64,000 nucleotides of DNA from Panulirus ornatus (Eukaryota; Arthropoda; Malacostraca; Decapoda; Palinuridae). Each line of letters opens with the position of its first letter. The stretch's first letter is position 1. The DNA is taken from the NCBI RefSeq assembly GCF_036320965.1, contig NC_092241.1:6444252-6508251 (forward strand). Direction: 5' to 3'. The notes under the pieces are model-generated. The model saw only the letters and a program-made list of their open reading frames with translations. It had not been told where the DNA came from and ran no database searches. This document shows, piece after piece, positions 33,443-45,800 of the stretch. The position numbers were made by a program, and so were the translations under genes.

Positions 33443-33600
33443 CTGTCATAAAAGAAGGTGGTCACAAATTCCTAATTTTCATCACTATCATCACAATCCT
33501 CAATAGAAGAAGGGGGGTCATAAATTCCTAATTTTCATCACAATCATCACAATCCTCAATAGAAGAAGGTGGTCACAAATTCCTAATTTTCATCACTATC
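33443..33600. repeat. 55-56 bp tandem repeat that includes the stop codon region
   Basis: Three copies of a segment with CCTAATTTTCATCACTATCA on the plus strand start at 33471, 33527 and 33582. The copy at 33582 contains the last codons and stop (GATGAAAATTAG) of the C9orf85-like gene; the other two lie in its 3' untranslated region. Confidence 0.9.
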
Positions 33601-33871
33601 ATCAAAATCCTCATCACTAGTGATGCTTAAGTCATCAAAATCATCAATCATATCAAAACCTCCCTCCATCCCTTTCTTAAGTTCGTCCAGTTTCTGTTGG
33701 GCATTTCTGAAGTATTCTTCAAGGGAGAGACTCGTTAGCTCCTCGTCGTTTTCCCCTTCCTTTTCATCAGCTACGTCAGTCACCCCTTCTGTTTCTGAAG
33801 AATTAGCTGCAGCTGATTCATCTTCTTTCCTCTTCTTCTTCTTCTTTTTTCCTTTAAGTTTATCTAAGTAC
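33583..33871 (-). CDS. C9orf85: C9orf85-like exon 5 (residues 141-235, stop)
   Basis: Acceptor TGCCTTAATGTTCAG, start YLDKLKGKKKKKKRK, then an acidic Ser/Glu-rich linker, a predicted helix LEEYFRNAQQKLDELKKGME and the acidic end DDSDEN before TAG. The last 20 or so codons overlap a 55 bp tandem duplication. Length 289 nt. Confidence 0.93.
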
Positions 33872-36800
33872 CTGAACATTAAGGCAGGGAATAAGTTTAT
33901 TTACAGGTAAATCATTAATTTATCTATTTATTTACTCATTATACTTGATCACTGCTTCCTCCATCAGCGAGGAAGCACCAGGAAAAGACAAAGAATGGCC
34001 CATCAATACATACATACATACATACCCTGTTTCAGCAAGGTAGCATCAGGAAAACAGACAAAAAAGGCCACATTCATTCACACTTAGTCTCTAGATGTTA
34101 TGTGTAATGCACCAAAGCCACAGCTCCCTAGCTACATCCAGGCCCCACAGACCTTTCCATGGTTTATCCCAGACATTTCACATGCCCTAGTTCAGTCCAG
34201 GGCATGCACCGAAATATATATATATATATATATTACACATGACAGCTAGAGATTGAGTAAGAACGGATATGGCCTTTGTTGTCTTTTCCTAGCGCTACCT
34301 CGCACATGCACGGGGGGAGGAGGGTACCATGACGCTCATACACGCTTATATACATACATTTACATATCAACATATACATATATATATATACATATTCATG
34401 CTTGCCTTTATCCATTCCTGGCACTATCCCAACCCACACGAAACGGCATCACTACTACCCTGTTTCAGCAAGGTAGCATCAGGAAAACAGACAAAAAAGG
34501 CCACATTCATTCACACTTAGTCTCTAGATGTTATGTGTAATGCACCAAAGCCACAGCTCCCTAGCCACATCCAGGCCCCACAGACCTTTCCATGGTTTAT
34601 CCCAGACATTTCACATGCCCTGGTTCAGTCCAGGTCATGCACCGAAATATATATATATATATATATTACACATGACAGCTAGAGATTGAGTAAGAACGGA
34701 TATGGCCTTTGTTGTCTTTTCCTAGCGCTACCTCGCACATGCACGGGGGGAGGAGGGTACCATTTCATGTGTGGCAGGGTGGCAATGGGAATGGATGAAG
34801 GCAGCAAGTATGAATATGTACATGTGTATATATGTATATGTCTGTGTATGTATATGTGGTGGCTCTTACAAACAATGCTCTTGTCTTAAACAGAGCAAAT
34901 GAAGCAGAAATCCATATTCAAAAGGCATGTTAGCAGCAATATAAGCCAAAATTCATAATTGACATTTTAATCCCTCTCAGGGTCAAAGTATCTGAAGGAT
35001 GTACAAGTGGTTTCTCAGCTTCAATGCTAGCCTCGAAGTTGGTAATACTAAACACTTAGGTCTCAACTACAGATGAGTAAGAAAATTTGATCAAGAAGAA
35101 TTGCTGGGTCCTCTGGTAAACAGAACAATCTGAAACAATCTGAAGACTGACAAAGGAAAAGAAAATGGGTAATACAGTTACACAAAGAGAAATTCATGGT
35201 TCTCCCATGACCAAAGTGTGAAACTCCCAGATGTGACCTGAAGTATGTGGAGTAGTTAACAAGTAACCTGATATATGGATACACACAGAAAGTGAAAAAA
35301 TACACCGAAACAAGAAAGGTCAACAAAAGCATAGACCCAAGTGTACGTACAAGTTATGCAAAAAAACCTCAGAGGTTAAGGACTCTCATTACTTGCACCT
35401 GAATTCCTCACCATCTGGGTGGACAGCCTCTCCAAGAATCTACAAGACGTGACTGATACATGACACAGAACCTGTGCTGGGAGATAATAAATGATAAACT
35501 ATATTCTCCTTAGCATCCAAGATATAATTGGTAGGCTAGTTCAGGACATGGTGCACCAGGACAGAACATTTATTGCTGTATCCCCCAAAGATGACTTAAA
35601 ATGCAGAGTGATTATGTAAAAGGACAGTCTAAAGACAAGTTTTCAATATCACAAATCTTGGACGTGCTGACTGCACATAATGGTAGTAAGCTGGAGAGGG
35701 CCAATATGACACTTGTATGGGCCAGCCGAGACTGAAAGTTCCCTGGTATAACAGTGGTAAACCAACCAGTGCAAAGAACTTTCTGGTACATATATGGCTC
35801 ACTATATATACACACCTCCATAAACTTTCTTTTCTGTGTATAGAAATACACATCAAATTTACCTTCAATCCCCCATCAATGACTCAAGATCCTCATGGTG
35901 CACTAGGAGCTCCATGTATGTGTACCGAGGGATGAGCTCACAGTATAGTGGATCTATAACCAAAGCCACCCACAGGGAGGATAGGGAACTCCAGTGACAA
36001 CCAATACAAAAAGATGCTAGTATTGGACAGCACTAGATGGCCTGAACAACTCAGAACTAGGTTTCTGTCTATGCTCCAAAAAACTATAAGGACACTCAGG
36101 GATTCCTTCCCCATTACAGCTCCCTAAAAAAAAAAAAAATGAATAAGTAAACTTGCAAGCAAAGTATGAGCAGAACACCCAAAGATACGATCAACATATA
36201 GAAATAAAAGAATTTGCCACTAAATACTGCAGCACACAGCCTACTCAAACCATACTCTAGCTACTTCCAGTGAAGAGAAAAGAATCTCAGTAAGCATCGA
36301 GAGAACAAGGTATGTATACCATAACCAAAGGAAAAAAAGCTCCTCTGATTTATGTCCATTGCTTTTGAAATAGCTTTCACTCTGCCTGGGATTACCCGAG
36401 TTTTAAATATCTTGAGGAGGCCCTGTTCTCTGATATACCATGGTATTTTGGTCAGTGTAAGGGACTCCTACAAAGATGGGCAACATAACAAACTACCCTC
36501 ACTGTGGACTATGCTGGGTTATTTACATCTACAAAAAGATCCCTAAACAGACTACACCTCCTCCCAGGTCCAAATTCACGGAGCTATTTGCCTATTGAAC
36601 ATTACCTGAAGTCAGTGGGACAGAACCTAGATATGGAAGGCACTAACCGAGTGGTGCTTGTCCCTAAAACTGTCAACTCAAGGTCTGAATCAGTATCACT
36701 GCTATACAATAAAGCAATACTGTTCTGTTTCCTATCTCAAACATAACTCTCCCTCTATGGGTCCCATATGCCTAACAGGCCTCAAAAACAGGGACCAGAA

Positions 36801-39800
36801 AAGAATTGAAGAACATGGAAGAAAGTACAAGTGATGGGGAGGAGGGAGGGAATAAACAACACATCTGAGGTTACTGTTGATCTCCAAAAAGAGAAATATA
36901 GTCATAAATAATACTTATGAAAGAAAAAAATCCCCTAGACATAGACTTTTTCCACTACAATGTGACAAAAACAAGTCGGAAGGTTAATCAAACAGTTATG
37001 AGAGTGGGAGACGAGAATACAGAAACAAGAATGCTGGTCTTATAACAAGCCAGTTAACAGCAGCCGCTGAAACACGAGTGTTCAAAGGTGGGATTACCAG
37101 AAATGTGAGTGCTTTGGCTTTGTAGAGCCAAAGGGTAGGGGACATTAGCCAGGGGATATTCAGTGGCTGGTTGAAGAGACAAAATCAGTCCTCAAGTAGA
37201 AGCCTTGGGGATTTGTACTGACCAAGAAGAGAGGCAAAGCAATGCTCACAGGGCAAACCACCAAGATAGAGATAATACTATACACAATCTTTCCTATTGC
37301 AATAATGTACTTCAGTGGGATTGTGTGGTTGGTTTTACTGTTAAAACTGATGGGTTATGGAGCAAGACTTAAATCCCAGTTGCATCCTTGAAAAGTGGTT
37401 TTACTGAACAATCCAGGTCCTATGGTACATGTGTTAACTGTACTCACTTGAATCAGAGAAGTACTATGCTTACTTCCAGACTAATCAGTCACAAGACAGT
37501 TCAAAAGGCCAAACTACAAACCTGTAATATGCTCGTCGTTTGCGTTCTGAAAGACATTTCACTTCCATTTCAAGTTGTGCTATCGCCTGGAGCTGCTCCT
37601 GTTGATAAAAGCAATTCCTGGTACATTTAGTTCTTCTGCACTACTTACTTATACATGCACTTACTCTGATATTTTCATAAAGCTGAGGGATTTAACAATA
37701 AGACAATGTGAAGTATATCAAAAAGGGCAGAGGATCTAAATACATTTTATGAAATATATATTCAACATGATTCCATAAACAGGTACCTTTGGGCCTTTCA
37801 GTTTGCCATACCTTAAAAATCTGTCCTAAATATTTTTATGTAATAAAATTAACTTACCACATTTCATAATGGTTCCTGAACCAAATTCTTCATCTATTAA
37901 CTTTCCTGTATCTCATGTTTATATTTCACAACTACTTTGTCTCCTAAGCATTAGGTAGTAAGATTAGGTAGAAGTAGTTGGTAGGAACATTAGGCAGGAG
38001 CATTAGGTAGCAGTAGTCTGTAGGAACATTACGTAGGAGCCTCTAAAAACACTGCACTAGACTTGCCCTCTGCCAGTGGCCTGTTAAGGGTGAGGCACTA
38101 AAGAATAGGAAGCGGCATCAGAGTTCACTGGTTATGGAGACTCTATTGCCGTGGCCACCCCTACGAGGGAGTTCCAGTTGGGAACAAGCATCAGATATAA
38201 AGACAGATAGCCTTTGTTTCAACAGCTTTTGTTCCATCTGACATTAATCAATCAAGTAAGATCCTATGAAACTAAATTACCAACCACATGCAATACACTG
38301 TAAGTTTAAAGTCATATTTCTAGTCTCTTATGAACTACAGTATTCTACGGTTGCATTCATATAAAACTTTTCTCCTACAGACAACCTAAACTCTGAACAT
38401 TTTTTCCTATTTCATTCTTCCTAGCAAAGTGAAGTAGTGCTAGGAATAGATGAAGGGCAGCCTCATTTGCAAACATCCCCTTTCTAGATGTCACATACAA
38501 TGCTCCTATCCACAGCCAAGCTGCACAGAACTTTCTCTGGTTTCCCTGATCACTTAATATGTCCTGTTTCAGCCCACTGACAGTACATCACCTCATGTAT
38601 ACCACATCACTCCAATTCGTTCTATCCCATGCATGCCATACATCCTCCTGCATGTTCAGGCTCTAATCACTTAAAACATTTTTCATTCCAGTCTTACATC
38701 TCCAATTCATTCTCCCTCTTTACCTTATCCCTCTAAGAATCAGTCCTCTGCTCATAACACTCCCTCACTAACACGGGAAATGGCAAATGTGTATGGAAAA
38801 AATGAAACGGAAGTGAGTCACACGGTGGGGGAGGGGGTGAAAGTGCTGGGTGTGATGAAAAACGTGTGGAAAGAGAGAACATTATCTCGGAGAGCAAAAA
38901 TGGGTATGTTTGAAGGAAGAGTAGTTCCAACAATGTTATATGGTTGTGAGGCATGGGCTATAGATAGAGTTGTACAGAGGAGAGTGAATATGTTGGAAAT
39001 GAAATGTTTGAGGACAATATATGGTGTGAGGTGGTTTGACCGAGTAAGCAATGTAAGGGTAAGAGAGATGTGTGGAAATAAAAAGAGTATGGTTGAGAAA
39101 GCAGGAGAGGGTATGCTGAAATGATTTGGGCATATGGAGAGAATGAGTGAGGAAAGATTGACAAAGAGGATATATGTGTCAGAAGTGGAGAAAACAAGAA
39201 GTGGAGACCAAACTGGAGGTGGAAGGATGGAGTGAAAAAGATTTTGAGCGATCGGGGCCTGAACATACAGGAGGATGAAAGGCATGCAAGGAACAGAGGA
39301 TACTGGAATGATGTGGTATACTGGGGTTGATGTGCTCTCAATGAACTGAACCAGGGCATGTGAAGTGTCTGGGGTAAACCATGGAAAGACTTGTGAGGCC
39401 CGGATGTGGAAAGGGAGCTGTGGTTTCGGTGCATTACACTTACAGCTAGAGACTGAATGAGTGACGAATGGGGCCTTTTTGTCTATTCTTGGTGCTACCT
39501 CGCTAAAGTAGGGGATAGCGATGCTGTTTTCCTGTGGGGTGGGGTAGCGACAGGAAAGGATGAAGGCAAGCAAGTATGAATATGTACATATGTATGTATG
39601 TTGGAAAGGATCACAATTTTGCACGTGATCAAGATATTCCTATGAGTCCACGGGGAAAATGAAACACGAAAAGTTCCCAAGTGGCGTCCTAGCTTCGTCT
39701 CTTCGATGTATATCAACTGACTGTTATATTTCTCTCTTGTGTCTCCCCTGATGATGTGATTATTACACGAAAGTGCAACAACTTTTCGTGTTTCATTTTC

Positions 39801-42800
39801 CCCGTGGACTCATAGAAATGTATGTATGTATGTGTATGTATATATGTGAGTGGATGGGCCATTCTTCGTCTGTTTCCTAGTGCTACCTCGCTGACGCGGG
39901 AGAAGGTGCTTATGTATAATAAATATATATATATTGGACCCTAAAACTTTTACAGACGACCATCAACAATACTGTTGTAAGCGATTCATTGAATTCATTT
40001 ATAAAAAAAGTGTCATAGACTCATGTTCGCAAAGCTTATCATTTAATGAAAGTACCTTATTTCATGCCAACTCTCTGCCTGGCAAGTACAAACAAAATTT
40101 TGTCTCCTGTCACTCAAGTAAATAGTAACAGATCTAGTGCAGGCACTGAAAAGACGCAAAGGCAGCATAGCCACTTGATTTTGTAGAGTACAGCTTCGTA
40201 ATGGATATGACCTTTGTGCAGCTCCACATTACTGGACACCTAGATATTTTCCATTTTCATGGATCTACAGTGAGTCCAAAGCATTCCTCTAATGAAATCA
40301 CACAATGCAGTAAAGCTTTGCCCTTGTCATTACTGACAGATGAGATGGATGTAAATTCAAGCAAATGAGTTGACCATGAAAATACTTATATCATCAAATG
40401 ATATAACCTTTAACCAATTTGAACATGGTTCCTTATATGCTGTTATTCTGGCTAACAGCAGCAGCAATGTGAACCACAGGAGGCCCCAGCTACAGTAAAA
40501 TGCCTTAATGGTAACTGCAAAAAGTTTTGTCATAAAATCACAGATTCGTAAACAAGTGTTCCATCCTTTTCTAAAGGAAAACTTGCTGGATGTCCAGCAC
40601 AAAGCCATCAGGTTAAAGATTAACAAAATCATATGCTTGTTCTAATTGTTATTCTGACTAAACTTTAGTAACTTAAGGCTCATTATTGTCAAATAATTTG
40701 TTAGTCTACTTCATATTATTGCAAACATAAAAAACCACAAGAGCATAGCTTTCTAGCAATCCCACTGTTATGGATATGACATCTGGTGCTTCGTCACACC
40801 CTTCTAATACCAGGAAAGTCTCTTTTAAGAATAAAAAGTAAGAATATTGAATCTTAAATTAATCTGCATCTTGAAACAGTGATGCACAAGCATTGTTACA
40901 GCTGATTTTCTCTACAGTATACATAACAGTAATGTCTGTTCCCTAGTTAGTGAAAATTTGGAGGAAATAAGAATTCAGATTCAAGAAATGATCTCATTAA
41001 CTCAAGAGATGATCCATCTCAGAATTAATCAGTTTATTCAAGATAAAACGTGTCTGGTTTTAATACAAAAGACACTGCCATTAAAAAAACTGCATCCTGT
41101 AATCCTAACATCTTATTTGCAAACCTCTGTATCATGGATATTTGTAAGATTCTGCAATTTTACGTACCTTGAAAACAAATCACACAAATTGCTTTATATA
41201 CAGGCTGGTAAATGTGTATCATCTACATTTAGGTGAAAGTATCAGTGAATCAGTCACAGGCTTATAGAGTTGCTCTCATATCTGAGGCTAGGAGATTCTA
41301 GATCTGCACACAGATTTGACAGAGACAAGTCTAAAGCAATCTAACTTATTAGCACTCCCAATTTGACTGCCTGTGGCTTTAATGTCTGTTCGTTTCTCTA
41401 CACCACTAAGCTTTGAAACCTTCTAGCTTGTCAAATTTTTACAGATAGCAACAGCCTGCGCTTTCTTACAAGGAAGACTTTCCTCTTCTTTAAAATCTTT
41501 AAATCTCTCCTCTTCCCTTCCTTTTTAATGCTTTACTCATTTTTATTTATCATTAGTAAACTGGCCTTAATGAGGACTTTTTCCCGTGATTGAAGCTTTT
41601 GAAGTTAAAAAAAAAAAAAGTGGATCACATCACATGCTGTAAATTTAGGTCAGTTCTGAAAAAAAAGTTTGAAAACCTCTATCCTGTTCCTAAGTTGCAA
41701 GTTATAGTCTCCCAAGCGGTCTCGTTTTCCATAATTCTAGTAGTATCCATCCATAAAGCTTGTTTTGGCTACGGCTACGTTATGTGCAAATATCCTTCAG
41801 ATATGCTAGTGACTCCAGAATACATGCATAAGTGACTGGCTTCCACCGCAACTGCTGACTGATTTGCCAATAATTTACAACAAAACGCGATTTTCACATG
41901 CTCTCATCTCAGAAATTAATCTTAGTCACAGAAAGTTTCTCTTTCAGCCAACAGAGGACAAACTAAAAGCATGCATTTCCATACTGTCATCCATAGTAAC
42001 AGTTTGATCTGGAAAACTTCATACTGATAATTGCCAGGCAGGTAGATCTGGAGGTACTGTCTCTTCTTGGTGAACTATGACAACATGGTTGATCTATATA
42101 CAGTCAGAATATTGCAAACTTTGTGAGATTAGTTATTAACACTTTTTTTCTAGGAGACACAAAAAATATTTCATTCTTTAAACAAAGGTATAATATAAAT
42201 ACATTAGAGTCTGAACAAAACATGAAAAGTTCATTTTGCTGTCTGATGTTAAAATCTGCTCTCTAAAGAAGGGAAAGTAGGGTAGCATGGCCACAATTAA
42301 CAGGTTTCTGTTTTTACAACACATGGCAGAAATGAGCTTCCACATACAACATTCTTATCACTTCCCATTCATAATGCAAGACAATACATGAATCTCTAAA
42401 GAGAGAGTACTAAATAAGAAGAGTGATAACTTAAACTAACCTTAAAACTGGCTTATCCACACAGACAAATCCATAATTTTGTAACATATCGTATTGAAAA
42501 AGTTTTCTTACCGCTTTTGTAGGAGATTTATGGGCAACAATTTCCTCCTTCTTTCCACATTTACAGCAGATCTCCAAATCCTTAGCACATGTCAAACACA
42601 CAGTATGGTAAGCATCCTGTTAATGAGGAACAGCAGTAATTATCATTGAAAAATTTCATATTTCCTTGGTAATTAAAGATATGCACCTATATTTCATTGC
42701 AACTGTGTCTCACCCTATACAGTGCACCAGAAAGGGAAAGTTTCCTTCTGCAGATATCTGAAAGATATTCTTTGCATGATGCTTGAAATTTGATCACACA

Positions 42801-45800
42801 CACAGCCTATGCATCTATTTAGTAAAACTTCTTAAAAACTGCATGATACCCATAATTGTCAAAAATCCAAACTTCAGAAACCTGGAATATTTTGTGATGA
42901 TTTTGAGATCAATCTTTCTGTTTCAAGCATTAAATCTGATATTCCCATTCATTTTACAAGCGCTGCTACACTGGGCATACACCTGGTATGAAAAGTAGTA
43001 CAAACATGTATTATCATACCAGTGAGATGGCCTGGGACAAACTATTTTTTTTTCATATTAGCTGAGATGGCACAGGCAACTGAGGCCCTACTCAAGGCCA
43101 TCCCATTAACATTTATGTATATACATGTGTATGTGGGTGGGTGGGTTGGGCCATTCTTTTCGTCTGTTTTCTTGTGCTACTTCACTAGCATGGGAGACAG
43201 CAACAAAGTATAGTAAATAAATAAATAATATATATTCATTTGTTCATTCATTATGCTTAAGCGCAGTCTCCCACGTTAGCGAGGTAGCGCAAGGAAACAG
43301 ACGAGGAAATGGCCCAACCCACCCACATACACATGTATATACATGAATGCCCACACACCCACATATACATACATAAACATTTCAACATATACATACATAT
43401 AAATACACAGAGACATACATATATACACATGTACATATCCATACTTGCTGCCTTCATCCATTCCCATCACCATCCCGCCACACAAGAAATAGCATCCTGC
43501 ACAGCGAGGCAGTGCCAGGAACAGACAAAAAAGGCCACATTCCTTCACATTCAGTCTTTAGCTGTCATGTGTAATTCACCAAAACCACAGCTCCATTTTC
43601 ACATCCAGGCCCCACAGACCTTTCCATGGTTTATCCCAGACGCTTCATATGCCCTGGTTCGATACACTCACAGGACGTCGACCCCGCTACCACATCGTTC
43701 CAATTTACTCATTCCTTGCATGCCTTTCACCCTCCTGTATGTTCAGGCCCCGATCATTCAAAATCTTTTTCACTCCATCCTTCCACCTACAATTTGGTCT
43801 CCCACTTTAACTTCTTCCCCCCACCTCTGACACATATATCCTCTTTGTCAATCTTTCCTCACTCATCCTCTTCGCCACAATCTTTTTATTACCCCACATC
43901 TCTCTTATCCTTTCATTCATGACGGGCTGGCGACAGGAATGGATGAAGGCAGCAAGAATGAATATGTACATGAGTATATATGTATATGTCTGTGTATTTA
44001 TGGGTATGTAAACGTTGATATGTATATGTATGTATTTGTGTGTGTGTGGGCGTTTATGTTGTTGTTCGCTGATGATACAGCGCTGGTGGCTGATTTGGGT
44101 GAGAAACTGCTGAAGCTTGGTGACTGAGTTTGGTAAAGTGTGTGGAAGAAGAAAGCTGAGAGTAAATGTGAATAAGAACTAGATTATCAGGTACAGTAGG
44201 GTTGAGGGTCAAGTCAATTGGGAGGCAAGTTTGAATGGAAAAAAACTGGAGGAAGTGAAGTGTTTTAGATATCTGGGAGTGGATTTGGCAGCGGATGGAA
44301 CCATGGAAGCAGAGGTGAAACATAGGGTGGGGGAGGGGGCGAAAGTTCTGGGAGCATTGAAAAATGTGTGGAAATCGAGAACGTACCTGACCCAGGTACT
44401 CATTCTATCAACCAGCCCCTAGGGGCGAATGAACAGCTAGGATGGCTGTGGACTGACTGCTGCAACCAGGGTTTGAACCTATGCGTTCAACCCTGGGCAG
44501 TTCGTGAATGAGTTATGGTAAGGAACAAGTTAGACTTTTTTCATGTAATCATTCAAATGCACTCGGAAATCTGTATAAATAAAAAACAGTAATGTCCAGG
44601 AAGCATGCATTCTGGATTTTTCATTCACTTGCATAAGAACATTTTGGGACAAAATCTTTCATCAAAGACAGGTTTTTCAATGTCAACTCCTTTTGATACT
44701 TTAATACTGCCGTCCTTTTGTGCACTACTTTTTTCATTGAGACAATTAGCATCATTCTCCAAATATTTCAACTGCAAATCCTCTCCCTACCTTGCCTAAC
44801 ATCTAAAACCCAACATTAATGCTTGAAAATGCCTGCAAAGGAATTCTAACTGTTAATCTGACCATCCACGGAGTGAAAAGTTACCATATGCACTAACTTG
44901 AAAATGGATATATGAGACACAATGATTGATGGGTAAGCAGGAACCATGAAGGGGAAGGAAGTATTAAGAAGACATAAAGATAAATAGAAATAGAACGGGA
45001 AACAATATGGGATACAGAAGTAGGACAACAGGAGTATTTCGCAACTCCATGCAAGTTTTCTAAAATACTTCCACCTGCATTATCCTTGTACAAAAATATG
45101 AATTTGCAGTGTGAATTTTAAATTATGTCCTCTTCCTACACACGAAGTATGGGATACAGCAAGCTTTGTAAGTTACAAATGACTGTAATTGTGGTTACGT
45201 TTGCTTTCCATTTCATTTGCAGCTTGGTATTTCCTCCTCTGAAATATACAAAATAAAACATCACAAAAAGAAATTCCAAAAAGGTTTCGATGATCTAGTC
45301 TGCTAGGCAATACACTTAACTGGTCTGAAATGTCAACTTTTACTTGAATCAAAAAATTATGTTTCGTATGATTTTGGGAAAAAGACGGTACATAAAAGGG
45401 AAAAGGAGTGAACCATGATCTTACCTTGATAGTCTTCTGGTGACACTTGATGCAGGTTTTGGGTTGAGACAGAAGCTTGTATTTCTTGTACTTAACCTTC
45501 CAAGCAATTACATCTTGACATCTTTTACACACCTGCCAAATGTTTAAGGCTCTCTACACTGCAGATTTATTATGAAAATTAGTAGCAGAGATTATCACAA
45601 TAGAGGCATGGCATGAAGTATCATGCTCCCTCTAACACAGAGCAGCTATTATGATTAGACCTCAAAACCTTATCACAACTAAAACCTGAGAGATATTCCA
45701 AAAATGATGCATTCAAGTCTTTTGTAAATCAATAACAAAACATACGTTCTTTCTTACCTCTGCAATCTCCAGGCTGTTAATCATCTTGGTTCGTTTACTA

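Noticed and set aside
33583..42616. Direct splice of C9orf85-like exon 3 to exon 5
   Set aside because: Phase 0 joining would read GTACTTAGATAA, a stop after three codons; the 77 nt exon at 37522-37598 restores the frame.
10443..44520. tRNA genes at B-box-like words (10.5, 30.8, 44.47 kb)
   Set aside because: No cloverleaf with an acceptor stem and anticodon arm could be folded; at most they are SINE remnants.
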